Of a stretch of 25,644 bases of DNA, positions 22,501-25,644 are shown piece by piece. The stretch lies in assembly GCA_964617665.1 (NCBI GenBank), contig CAZUAH010000162.1, positions 1-25,644 on the forward strand, given 5' to 3'. Each line of letters opens with the position of its first letter. Position 1 is the stretch's first letter. The DNA is from JADHUC01 sp964617665 (GTDB lineage: Bacteria; Planctomycetota; Planctomycetia; Pirellulales; Pirellulaceae). A model generated the notes under the pieces. It was not told the DNA's origin. It did no database searches and worked only from the letters and a program-made list of their open reading frames with translations. Position numbers and translations under genes: made by a program.

Positions 22501-24511
22501 CCCGGACGGCCACGGAGATCCGGCTTACCTCGCAGAACTGATAGCGCGCGAGCGAATCACGATGGCTGCGTTCGTTCCCTCCCTGCTTCGCGCGTTCGTG
22601 GAGGAGGAACAGATCGCTCAAGGGTGCGACTCTCTGAGATGGATGACCAGCGGCGGGGAGGCTCTTACGCGCGAATTGCTGGAACTCGCGTTGCAGCGTT
22701 TCGACGCTGACTTCTACAACGTCTATGGTCCAACGGAAACGTCGATTGCCGTAACCTGTTGGAAGTGCCGTTGCGACTACGGGCACGGGACAATTCCCAT
22801 TGGCCGGCCCATTGCGAATGTCAAACTCTACATTGTGGACGACTCTGGTAATCCGGTTCCGATCGGAGTGCCCGGCGAACTGTGCGTCGGCGGTGTCGCT
22901 GTGGGTCGCGGGTATTTGAATCGGCCCGAATTAACGGCCGAACGGTTCATCCCGGATCCCTTCAGCGATGTCTCCGGGGCTCGTTTGTACAAAACGGGTG
23001 ACCTTTGTCGTTACCTGCCGGACGGCAATGTCGAGTTTCTGGGGCGGCGGGACCATCAGGTCAAAATCCGCGGCTACCGGGTCGAATTAGGGGAGATCGA
23101 GAGCGCACTGCGAGAGCACCCGGCCGTGAAGCAGGCCTCCGTCGTATTGCGTGAGAACCGTCCGGGTGAATGCCAATTGGTGGCGTACTTCGTCCGCGAA
23201 GAAGATCAGGCATTGGAGCGAGGCCAGCTACGCGCGTACTTGATATCGAAGGTACCGAGGTATATGCTCCCCGCGGCATACATCCCGCTCGAGTCGCTGC
23301 CTCTGACATCCAGCGGCAAAGTGGATCGTCGCGCTCTGCCTACTCTGGATGATGTACAACCCGACGTCGCGACAGTGTACGTCGCACCACGCAACGAGCT
23401 GGAAAGCCAACTGGCTGGTATCTGGGCCGATGTGCTGAGCGTCGAGAAGATCGGAATCCAAGACAACTTCTTTGACGTGGGAGGCCACTCTCTGCTGGCC
23501 ACCCAAGCTATCTCGCGCATCAACCGTGAATTGCATGTTCACATACCATTGCGGGATCTCTTCGAATCGCCAACCATCGAGGACTTGACGGAACGGATCT
23601 TCGCCGCCGGTCATTCCGCTGCAGAAGACCGCCTGCCGTTGTCGTACGATCAGGACGCGGCATGGCTGATAGAGCAAGTGCAGGAGGGAAAGTCGCCTAT
23701 CGCCCCATCTTCGACGGACCGGAATGTGGGGCGTCGGCAGTCGCTGGTGCGTCTGCGCTCCGGCGGTTCGGAAAGCCCATTGTTCTGCATTCATGGACTT
23801 GGCGGGGACGTGACAGCGTTTGTGCCGCTGGCTCGTTTGCTGGCCGAACAGCGCTCGGTTTTCGCTCTGCAGGCGCAGGGTCTGGATCAGGGGCAGCAGC
23901 CGCACGACCGTATCGAGGACATGGCTGCTTTCTACTCGGACGAGATCCGCGAGACGCGATCGCACGGTCCGTACTTACTGGCCGGTTGGTCGATGGGTGG
24001 AATAGTTGCCTTGGAGGTCGCACATCAGCTTACCGCGGCAGGCGAGCCGGTGGATGTGGTGGCGATGTTCGACACCCATCTCTCGAGCACCGGCCGCGAG
24101 GTGGAAGAAGCAGACGATGCCGCGGTGATGCGGTGGATTGCTCCACAGTTTGGCGTTCCGCGATCCGACATCCGCGGCCTGCCGGTGGAGAAACAGTGGG
24201 AATTGGTCGCGGAGAGGGCGAAGTTGGCGGAAGGAATCGGCGTTGCACAGATTCGGCGCTTGGCCGAAGCGTGCAAGGCACATTTGGCCGCATCGTCGCG
24301 ATACATGCCCAAACCCTATGACGGTCCAGTGGTATTGTTCCGGGTTGGCAGCAAACAGGGGCCAGTTAGCAAGCGATGGAAATCGCTTCACCCGCAATTG
24401 CGTGTGGAAGAGGTTCCGGGCGATCATTACAGCATGTTACGCGAGCCGCATGTTGAGAAGTTGGCCGAGCTACTCGGTCCGTATTTGCCAGAAGATGCTA
24501 ACGTGGGGTAG
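7496..24511 (+). CDS. Five-module NRPS (C-A-PCP)x5 with C-terminal thioesterase
   Basis: 5671-residue non-ribosomal peptide synthetase that adds five amino acids to the acyl chain from the upstream module and releases the product. ATG 7496 is chosen because it overlaps the preceding stop (ATGACTGA) and starts the typical pre-C segment (LSPDERRRLLAKLLREKA). The open frame extends 124 codons upstream, but that part is out of phase with the real sulfotransferase gene and has no protein-like pattern. Five condensation domains all keep HHxxxDG, five adenylation domains keep TSGSTG and the catalytic Lys of the SGK/NGK motif, and five PCPs keep GGHSL (Ser1044, 2107, 3197, 4266, 5332). PCP-to-C spacing of only about 20-30 residues leaves no room for epimerase or methyltransferase domains. 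A fragment of a further C domain precedes the thioesterase (catalytic Ser5499, Asp5526, His5644). The stop is a TAG followed at once by the next gene in the same frame. Confidence 0.97.
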   Translation: MTDTNAPGAELSPDERRRLLAKLLREKAASATQFPLSFAQQRLWVLNRLEPGSPFYNIPLAARLRGPLDETALERTLTEIVRRHETLRTRFVQNGDEPCQEVMPPTPAHIEIIDLQHLGAESREEAALAQAKEEARKPFQLEHGELYRAVVLRLSADDHLMVVIMHHIISDGWSIGVFLREVAALYRAFVTQRSSPLTELAIQYADYSAWQRDRLQGETLDRHLEYWRERLEGIEPLELPTDRPRPARQRFAGAEQSMLLPAELARDLRKLAHGEQATLFMTLLSAFQVLLYRYSSQDDIAVGIPVAGRISKETEGLIGFFANTLVLRGELSGDLSFRRLLRQLKQTSLEAMEHQEIPFEKLVEELNPPRDLSRNPLFQVMFAFQNERRVKPDLAGLKLTPVQLSSEASKFDLVLSMRDVKRGLRAKLGYSVNLFDDSTIERMLEHFRLLLQGVVDDPDRPISQLPWLNHEERHQLLVEWNGADADLPEMACVHQLFEEQVRLRPDTVAVVSEGRSMTYRELNARANQLARHLRDLRVGPESLVAICLERSFEMGVAVLAVLKSGGAYVPLDPDYPRERLEFVVNDSHPVVVLTTAEFADRVPTGDAHLIRMDADVDRILQQSEEDLPCETGLDSAIYVIYTSGSTGRPKGAVNTHRGPCNRLLWEQHYFGFGPNDRVLFNVPLGFDPSFLYFFRPLVCGGRLVIVRPNGHGDPAYLAELIASEGVTIAGFVPSMLRAFVEEESPLRSCDSLRYLSSGGEALTPDLMELVLQRLDVDSYNFYGPTETSIGVIFWKCCRDYEYDTVPIGRPIANVKSYILDDLGNPVPIGVPGELHIGGAAVGRGYLNRPELTAERFIPDPFSDVSEARMYKTGDLCRYLQDGNIEFLGRRDHQVKIRGQRIELGEIEAKLCQHPSVGQATVIDCESVPGDKFLAAYLVTGNSQEGGENARAQLFDDVRRFLKDTLPDYMIPQAFVHLDALPLLPSGKVNRRALPQPDAARVRTREEYVAPRTPLEQQLAAIWCGVLKVKRTGIHDNFFDLGGHSLLATQVISRIRSTLEIELPLRELFRTPTVAGLAEAIQRTTQDSRIPSIQPVSRDQAMPLSFAQQRLWFLDQLAPGSPFYSIPAAVRLSGRLDVSALERALNEVVDRHEVLRTTFAAEKGEPLQRITSSLTIPIPILDLSDLAEEEREDEVRRLAVEEAQTPFDLAVGPLVRAKLVRLGEQEHVMLFNMHHIVSDGWSIGVLMKELTVLYEAFSHGRPSPLEDLPVQYADFAHWQRQWLQDEVLEEQLSYWRQQLADLQTLDLPTDYPRPAMKSYRGTSRRVRLSKDLSDGLKALSDAEEATPFMTLLAAFQVLLGRYTRQDDVAVGTPIAGRNRVEIEGLIGFFVNTLVLRTDLSGNPSFRDLIRRVRDVALGGYSHQDLPFEKLVEELQPDRDMSRTPLFQVLFVFQNAARSDERLSELKLSRLASGTGTSKFDLTLTLQDTKAGFSGTLEYDIDLFDESTIDRMLGHLTTLLDGVVADPDSSIAELPLVGQTERQALLRNGASADVDPGLDVCTHQMFEARAERTPDLVAAEFDGQSLTYEELNRQANRLAHRLRELGVRPDDPVGICLERGLQLAVGVLGILKAGGAYLPLDPTYPAERLRVMLEDARPPIVVTQQSLQDDLPKSDAAQLLVDADDDIGRQPVENPELSTTCRNLAFVLYTSGSTGTPKGVAMEHRPLVNLIKWQLGESPLGEGARTLQFASLNFDVSFHEMFATWCSGGTLVLTDESTRRDMDQLLRFLKDHRIQRIFVPFVVLQQLAELGSESETSSAPLEEIITAGEQLHVTPQVVMFFDKLEDCQFHNHYGPTEAHVVTAHTLQGAPSKWPALPPIGRPIANTQIYLLDDSLQPVPVGVPGELYIGGVPLARGYLNRPDLTAERFVADPFSEDSDARMYKSSDWARWLPDGNIEFLGRADEQVKFRGFRIEVGEIEVHLGRHPIVHDSAVMVKSDTAGRKRLVAYVVADENSRPSVSDLREFLGETLPDYMVPTTFVFLDAFPLTVSGKLNRRALPAPDDSRPELAEEYVAPLTPVETQLAAIWSEVLGVERVGVQDSFFSLGGHSLLATQVVSRIREAFQVELALRELFRKPTIAGLAEAIARTAQELQTPPITPVGRDQPLAPSFSQQRLWLLDQLQPGNPAYNMPAAVRLSGRLDVTAVERSLNEIVRRHEVLRTTLPTVDGQPLQQIAPHLELSIPVVDLSTAPSDERDAEVQRLATEEARQPFDLAGGPLVRAKLLRLGDQEHVALFAMHHVVSDGWSMAVLVREFGALYGAYSRGQPSPLEELPIQYADFAHWQQAWLDGKVLDEQLDYWKKQLADLPSLELPTDRPRPAVQTFQGERCEWDISEDLWRDLKSLSDAERVTPFMTLLAALQLLLSRYSGQEDIAVGTPIAGRNRAEVEGLIGCFLNTLVLRTDLSGNPAFRDLLARVRDVALGAYAHQDLPFEKLLDELQPERDLSRTPLFQVFLNMVNLERPRLDLKDLVLETLPAPEPMSKFDMTLYVHERRRGAQLRLVYNADVFDPPRMRFVLHQYEHVLRQIVDAPHSRFNEISLITADCHALLPDPCASLEEPQYEPVTETIEAIASSFAEHPAMTQGGAQWNYGQLWSRAEHLARTLCAHGTTPGEVVAVTGPKSFGLITAMLGIELSGSVLMPLDPDLPRERHETMLRQAEAKTVVVVRSERDVDVGETSQWPLETLTLDADEGQPQEGVSPIELAEVELPRVSPESPAYVFFTSGSTGQPKGILGSHKGLSHFLAWQRKQFEIGTQDRVAQLTSLSFDVVLRDVFLPLTSGATLCLPERDDLAASGQVIPWLEHEGITVLHAVPTLIRYWLGLAEPGRRYQSVRWLFSAGEPLTDSLVRSWRDVYPGGQIVNLYGPTETTMVKCFHIIPEEPASGVQPVGRPLPHTQALVVRSDGQRCAVGEPGQIVLRTPFRTLGYLNPKDCDAGGFVSNPFRNDPSDVVYRTGDGGRYRPDGLLEILGRLDDQVKIRGVRVEPSEVAAVLARHPQVRTSAVLSHQDDRDQYYLAAYVVPATDAAGVRGAGQSDDQVDTPPDTTATLAKLTGEELQTFLNSQLPPVMVPSAFTFLESMPLLPNGKVDRRALPKSEPTVHAQEYVPARNPDEEHLADIWSEVLGVEQVGIHDNFFALGGHSLLATQVMSRITRRTQVELPLRELFRSPTVAGLAERIQAARALGPSVTRPPIVPTSREGHLPLSFTQEALWFLDRLEPLIGTYSRHRTLRVRGALDLDALQRAVDEIVRRHETLRTRFPAEDGRPTQVISPPGPGASTVVDISHFAEEEREAEMRRWLQEETQRPIDLENGPLLSVMLLRLSEDDHVAVVATHHIIYDGWSMGVLIRELAVLYRAYRDGRPSPLPELPIQYADFAVWQRQFLQGDNLERLRNYWGQQLADVLPLDVPTDYPRPSIRSTRGDSRAASLSPELSTAVRDFSRDVGATPFMTLLAAFQLLLGRYGGQDDVAVGSPVANRTQPELEPMIGYFINMLVFRTRLSGDFSFRDLVEQVRQTVLDGFDHQDLTLNQVVDVVNPPRDTSRHPLFQAMFILHNFAPSRPGSVDLRFQRVRGGRRRRPAYFELNLVYIDTPRGFRGGLSFSADLFAAETIERMAEHYRMLLTDALADPDRPLSELPLVSDQERHELLIDWNSTDSEDVGDACIHEVFEEQVARAPDAVAVVDGPRQWTYDELNREANRLAHYLRDLGVEADGLVAVRLPRSAELIAVLWAVLKAGGAYLPLDPQLPADRLRLTLEDGAVDVVVTETSLEADLPDSVRHVVCVDRQREQIESRSDQNPMRQVSNRNLAYVIYTSGSTGRPKGVMIEHQALVAYTRAATAEYGITSVDRVLQFASVSYDGHVEEVYPVLTQGGTLILRTDDMLDSREFFRQCQEQRVTVLSLPTSFWHELVSAIELDGFAVPDTLRFVCFGGEKVMPERVAAWFDNVGTGVRLSNTYGPTETTVVSTSADLESSDGQAERVPIGRPLANTRVYVLDAHLRPVPIGVRGELYVGGQSVARGYLNRPDLTHERFVPDPFVESSDACMYKTGDQVRWRSDGRLEFVGRVDQQVKIRGFRIEPGEVEHLLREHPSLAEAAVVARERNPGVLQLVAYVVGQNDQTPTIPEMRGFLAKRVPEFMIPSAFVVLDQLPTTTSGKVDRKSLPEPDWSRSGIDADYVAPRTDHERQLAEIWANVLSIEQVGIRDNFFDLGGHSLLATQLVSRINREFEVWIPLRDLFETPTIEGLAQRILAARESGARASLPAIQPASRDGHPPLSYGQEALWLISQIEQGPSAYTMHPTARVRGPIDHSALERALNEILRRHESLRTTFTEEDGHPVQIIAPHTPYRLPVVDLSEFPAEDQRKEVRRYVRSQMGRPMDLSQGPLAQVELLKLNDNEHVVMVGMHHIIYDGWSLAVLRRELLAAYRAFAAGQPSPLTELPVQYADYAIWQRERLEGELLDRLKTYWLKQLANLPTLDLPTDKPRPPVRTTQAISNRCRLSAELTAALNRLAQDEGATTFMILMAALQVLLNRYSGQTDFAVGTPVAGRLRPEMENLIGYFVNTLVLRANLAGEPTFRELVDRVRETALQAFDHQELPFERLVQELRPRRDISRHPVFQTLFVLQNTPREKGQRGESARPQSAAAGSPHSRSDFDLVLSASETSQGIRLHLHGNRDLFEEATITRMLEHFQVLLHAAVGDPDRRVSQLPLLTDQERDKLLLEWNRTEVDFPELACVHQLFEKQARLRPDTAAAVFEGQTLTYRELNARANRLAHYLQGLGVKPESLVGICLERSLDMAVALLAVLKSGGAYVPLDPDHPRERLDFVVNDSHPIVVLTTAELADRVPSGDARSVRLDADANRILHQSEEDLPCETDLDSAVYVIYTSGSTGSPKGAVNVHRGPCNRLLWELRYYEIGPSDRVLFKTPLSFDPSFMEFFRPLVCGGRLVIARPDGHGDPAYLAELIARERITMAAFVPSLLRAFVEEEQIAQGCDSLRWMTSGGEALTRELLELALQRFDADFYNVYGPTETSIAVTCWKCRCDYGHGTIPIGRPIANVKLYIVDDSGNPVPIGVPGELCVGGVAVGRGYLNRPELTAERFIPDPFSDVSGARLYKTGDLCRYLPDGNVEFLGRRDHQVKIRGYRVELGEIESALREHPAVKQASVVLRENRPGECQLVAYFVREEDQALERGQLRAYLISKVPRYMLPAAYIPLESLPLTSSGKVDRRALPTLDDVQPDVATVYVAPRNELESQLAGIWADVLSVEKIGIQDNFFDVGGHSLLATQAISRINRELHVHIPLRDLFESPTIEDLTERIFAAGHSAAEDRLPLSYDQDAAWLIEQVQEGKSPIAPSSTDRNVGRRQSLVRLRSGGSESPLFCIHGLGGDVTAFVPLARLLAEQRSVFALQAQGLDQGQQPHDRIEDMAAFYSDEIRETRSHGPYLLAGWSMGGIVALEVAHQLTAAGEPVDVVAMFDTHLSSTGREVEEADDAAVMRWIAPQFGVPRSDIRGLPVEKQWELVAERAKLAEGIGVAQIRRLAEACKAHLAASSRYMPKPYDGPVVLFRVGSKQGPVSKRWKSLHPQLRVEEVPGDHYSMLREPHVEKLAELLGPYLPEDANVG
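7586..10740 (+). other. NRPS module 1 (C1-A1-PCP1)
   Basis: C1 (SFAQQRLWVL; HHIISDG with His166, His167, Asp171) accepts the chain from the sulfotransferase-module carrier. A1 spans about 8930-10480. Reading the ten pocket positions by eye against GrsA gives D-P-L-G-S-G-F-I-G-K. Asp235 is kept, so an alpha-amino acid is expected, but I cannot assign the substrate. PCP1 has GGHSL with Ser1044. The A1 core is a close paralogue of A5. Confidence 0.85.
8932..10216 (+). repeat. Duplicated A-domain core, copy 1 (in A1)
   Basis: Direct repeat of the segment at 21817-23101. The two copies align with a constant offset of 12885 bases from before the CVHQLFE block to the GEIE after the A8 motif, with no net length change. 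In one 60-base sample (9541-9600 against 22426-22485) I count 47 matches. Outside these limits similarity falls to that of ordinary paralogous domains. Confidence 0.75.
10790..13925 (+). other. NRPS module 2 (C2-A2-PCP2), predicted proline
   Basis: C2 has HHIVSDG (His1233, His1234, Asp1238). A2 (about 12160-13675) contains FDVSFHEMF, a VPFVVLQQLAE block, ITAG, and HYGPTEAHVV, giving by eye D-V-H-F-I-A-H-V-V-K. This is one position away from the known proline code DVQ(F/L/Y)IAHVVK, so proline or a close cyclic analogue is the best guess. The A7 motif is unusual: YKSSDWARW instead of YKTGDLARW, with the ribose-binding Asp kept. PCP2 has GGHSL with Ser2107. Confidence 0.8.
13975..17200 (+). other. 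NRPS module 3 (C3-A3-PCP3)
   Basis: C3 is a close paralogue of C2 (HHVVSDG; His2296, His2297, Asp2301). A3 (about 15340-16960) is from a different adenylation lineage than the other four: FDVVLRDVF, LHAVPTLI, FSAGEPL, LYGPTETTMVK and VYRTGDGGRYRPDG. The pocket reads by eye D-V-R-H-F-A-L-M-V-K; no substrate assigned. The stretch before the last A-domain motif carries an insert rich in Gly, Asp and Thr (about 16733-16810). PCP3 has GGHSL with Ser3197. Confidence 0.8.
17235..20410 (+). other. NRPS module 4 (C4-A4-PCP4)
   Basis: C4 belongs to a second condensation lineage (SFTQEALWFLDRL; HHIIYDG with His3389, His3390, Asp3394) shared with C5. A4 (about 18635-20150) has YDGHVEEVY, FGGEKVMPERV and TYGPTETTVV; the pocket reads by eye D-G-E-S-C-G-T-V-V-K. 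The Glu at position 239 could favour a basic or polar side chain, but this is weak. PCP4 (GGHSL, Ser4266) ends in IPLRDLFETPTIEGLAQRI, the form also seen in PCP5 and unlike PCP1-3. Confidence 0.8.
20455..23605 (+). other. NRPS module 5 (C5-A5-PCP5)
   Basis: C5 starts SYGQEALWLISQIEQG and keeps HHIIYDG (His4458, His4459, Asp4463). Its latching/late region holds a basic, Gln/Ala/Ser-rich insert (about 21538-21600). A5 (about 21820-23345) is the paralogue of A1; the pocket reads by eye D-P-M-A-T-G-V-I-A-K. PCP5 has GGHSL with Ser5332. This is the last elongation module before release. Confidence 0.82.
21817..23101 (+). repeat. Duplicated A-domain core, copy 2 (in A5)
   Basis: Partner of the segment at 8932-10216. 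It shares long protein blocks such as LAVLKSGGAYVPLDPD, FVVNDSHP and SEEDLPCET. It covers the catalytic core only: the small C-terminal A subdomain after A8 is not shared, which suggests a recombination border at the A8 hinge. Confidence 0.75.
23630..23692 (+). other. Vestigial condensation-domain start between PCP5 and thioesterase
   Basis: Residues RLPLSYDQDAAWLIEQVQEG match the first motif of C5 (PPLSYGQEALWLISQIEQG) in order and spacing, then stop. The following residues run into the thioesterase. It reads as the N-terminal stub of a lost sixth C domain. Confidence 0.7.
23735..24508 (+). other. Thioesterase domain TE1 of the NRPS
   Basis: Alpha/beta-hydrolase release domain at the NRPS C-terminus. 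It begins at LVRLRSGG and PLFCIHGLGG (oxyanion region). The nucleophile is Ser5499 in AGWSMGG, the acid is probably Asp5526 (FDTHL), and the base is His5644 (GDHYSML). It should hydrolyse or cyclise the peptide from PCP5. It is closely related to the separate thioesterase that follows. Confidence 0.92.
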
Positions 24512-24514
24512 TTG
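24506..24514 (+). other. Single in-frame TAG between TE1 and TE2
   Basis: The bases read GGG TAG TTG: the NRPS stop is followed with no spacer by the next open codon in the same frame. Removing this codon would give one continuous TE1-TE2 protein with a linker of about 20 residues. No strong ribosome-binding site is seen upstream. Confidence 0.85.
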
Positions 24515-25312
24515 AAAATCATCAGTTCATTATGCAGATCGTTGGTACAGCTTCGTGAAGGCGGGCCGGGGACTCCTCTGTTCTGTACTCACGGTCTGGG
24601 GGGGCACGTCATGGGGTTCTTGCCGCTTGCGTCGGAATTGGCCGGCGAAAGATCGGTCTACGGCCTGCAGGGACTGGGGCTGGAACCGGGGCAGGAGCCG
24701 CAGGATGACGTCAAGGCCATGGCCAGCACGTACCTGCAGGATATCAGAAGCGTTCAGCCTTCCGGTCCGTATCTGCTGGCGGGCTGGTCGCTCGGCGGTC
24801 TGATCGCTCTGGAGGCGACCCATCAACTACTCGCCGCCGGAGACGATGTGGCGATGCTGATTCTGTTCGACACGCATCTCGCGATCACAACGCTCGAGAC
24901 GACCGAGATTGGCGAATCGCCCGCGCTGAAATGGGTGGCATCCCAGTTGGATCTGTCCGTGGCCGATTTGCGAGAAAAGACCGTGGAGCAGCAATGGGAT
25001 CACATTGCGGAAAAGGCAGCTACATCCGGGAAGAAGGAAGCTGGCGATGTCCAACGGCTCGCCGCCATTTGCCGGGCGCATCTGAGGGCCCGATCGCAAT
25101 ACGTGCCCCTGGTTCATACAGGCGCCGCCGTGCTGTTCCTCGCCAGCGATGCTAAACTATCTCACGTGGCTGGCTGGAGGGAGTTGTGTCCACAAATTCA
25201 GGTAGAATGGATGCCTGGCGACCATTACAGCATGCTGAGTAAGCCGCACGTGGATGTGCTGGCCAATTCCCTTCGTCAATATATGCACCTTGACACAGTA
25301 TCGGGCCCATGA
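24512..25312 (+). CDS. Second thioesterase (TE2), in frame directly after the NRPS stop
   Basis: About 266-residue alpha/beta-hydrolase thioesterase. LVQLREGG, PLFCTHGLGG, AGWSLGG (Ser93), FDTHLA (Asp120) and GDHYSML (His238) give an intact triad. It is far more like TE1 of the preceding NRPS than I would expect of a generic editing type II thioesterase, so a tandem duplication is likely. There is no ATG near the start: the first possible initiator is TTG immediately after the TAG stop, or TTG 24542, and only a GGGG run precedes it. Translation therefore depends on termination-reinitiation, or on TAG read-through that would fuse it as TE1-TE2 like the tandem thioesterases of lysobactin-type NRPSs. 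Role: product release/cyclisation or removal of stalled chains. Its stop overlaps the exporter start (ATGA). Confidence 0.88.
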   Translation: MKIISSLCRSLVQLREGGPGTPLFCTHGLGGHVMGFLPLASELAGERSVYGLQGLGLEPGQEPQDDVKAMASTYLQDIRSVQPSGPYLLAGWSLGGLIALEATHQLLAAGDDVAMLILFDTHLAITTLETTEIGESPALKWVASQLDLSVADLREKTVEQQWDHIAEKAATSGKKEAGDVQRLAAICRAHLRARSQYVPLVHTGAAVLFLASDAKLSHVAGWRELCPQIQVEWMPGDHYSMLSKPHVDVLANSLRQYMHLDTVSGP

Positions 25313-25644
25313 AACTGATTCTCCTGTTATTGAGGTCTTCTTGGCAGGTCGTGCTATTGGCCAGCTTGGTTGGTGGCGTTAGCGGAATAGCCAGCATGTC
25401 ACTGATTGCCATCATTCACCACTCGCTACGTCAGGCGGACGCATCGACGACGTTGATGACGGCCTTCATAGGTATCTGTGTGGTGGTGCTGCTAACGCGA
25501 GTCTCCTCTAAGCTGCTGCTCACTCGCCTCTCGCAGAATACAATCTCGCGGCTTCGAATGAAGCTCTGCCGCCGTATTGTCGACTCGCCATTAGTGAACC
25601 TGGAGAATATAGGCTCCGCACGAATGCTCGCGTCGCTGACGGGT
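25309..25644 (+). CDS. Cyclic-peptide-type ABC exporter, N-terminal part (3' end outside window)
   Basis: The first 112 codons of a membrane transporter, starting at ATG 25309, which overlaps the stop of the thioesterase gene by four bases (ATGA), so the two are translationally coupled. Two hydrophobic segments are visible at about residues 13-37 (VVLLASLVGGVSGIASMSLIA) and 51-68 (MTAFIGICVVVLLTRV), followed by RLRMKLCRRIVDSPLVNLE and the segment GSARMLASLTG. This pattern fits the SyrD/PvdE family of fused permease-ATPase cyclic peptide exporters of Gram-negative bacteria; the ATPase half lies beyond the window. Likely role: moving the finished peptide across the inner membrane. The family call rests on the membrane half only. 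Confidence 0.8.
   Translation, partial: MKLILLLLRSSWQVVLLASLVGGVSGIASMSLIAIIHHSLRQADASTTLMTAFIGICVVVLLTRVSSKLLLTRLSQNTISRLRMKLCRRIVDSPLVNLENIGSARMLASLTG

Noticed and set aside
7586..23605. Recurrent blocks (TSGSTG, GGHSL, HHxxxDG regions) as a repeat array or CRISPR
   Set aside because: They are the expected paralogous NRPS motifs spaced about 3.1-3.2 kb apart, not short DNA repeats with spacers.
24512..25312. TE2 as a pseudogene fragment
   Set aside because: It has full thioesterase length, an intact Ser-Asp-His triad and an ATGA overlap with the next gene, so it is probably expressed despite the odd start; an error at the TAG cannot be excluded from one sequence.

Overview
The window is an internal-to-terminal piece of one hybrid polyketide/non-ribosomal peptide assembly line. 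All five genes lie on the + strand in what looks like one operon, with no convincing promoter or terminator inside. Base composition is moderately GC-rich by eye. Cyanobacterial/myxobacterial-style PKS docking helices, PCP-sulfotransferase architecture and a SyrD/PvdE-type exporter point to a Gram-negative bacterium with large secondary-metabolite clusters (planctomycete, myxobacterium or a similar lineage). The sequence does not settle which.

Layout: (1) 3-3281, the 3' part of a type I PKS module, DH(part)-psiKR-ER-KR-ACP. (2) 3412-7503, a one-module protein KS-AT-carrier-sulfotransferase. Its KS lacks the first catalytic His (HGTGT reads QGTGT). Its AT lacks the nucleophilic Ser and about a hundred residues of the small subdomain, so it reads as a non-extending pass-through module carrying a sulfotransferase. 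(3) 7496-24511, a 5671-residue NRPS with five complete C-A-PCP modules and a C-terminal thioesterase. (4) 24512-25312, a second thioesterase, in the same frame and separated from the first only by one TAG codon. (5) 25309-25644, the start of a cyclic-peptide-type ABC exporter, cut by the window end.

Working model (inference): a fully reduced polyketide made upstream is docked onto the protein at 3412-7503. There it is translocated without extension and may be sulfonated by the CurM/olefin-synthase-like sulfotransferase. It is then extended by five amino acids (second position proline-like; the others not assigned) and released by one or two thioesterases as a linear or cyclic lipopeptide/polyketide-peptide, which is exported by the ABC protein. 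No epimerase, methyltransferase, MbtH, PPTase or resistance gene is visible here.

The most unusual points are the doubly inactivated KS0-AT0 module with a sulfotransferase at the PKS/NRPS junction, the tandem thioesterase split by an in-frame amber codon, a vestigial condensation-domain start between the last PCP and the thioesterase, and a 1.28-kb indel-free duplication of the A-domain core between modules 1 and 5 that differs at predicted specificity-pocket positions.
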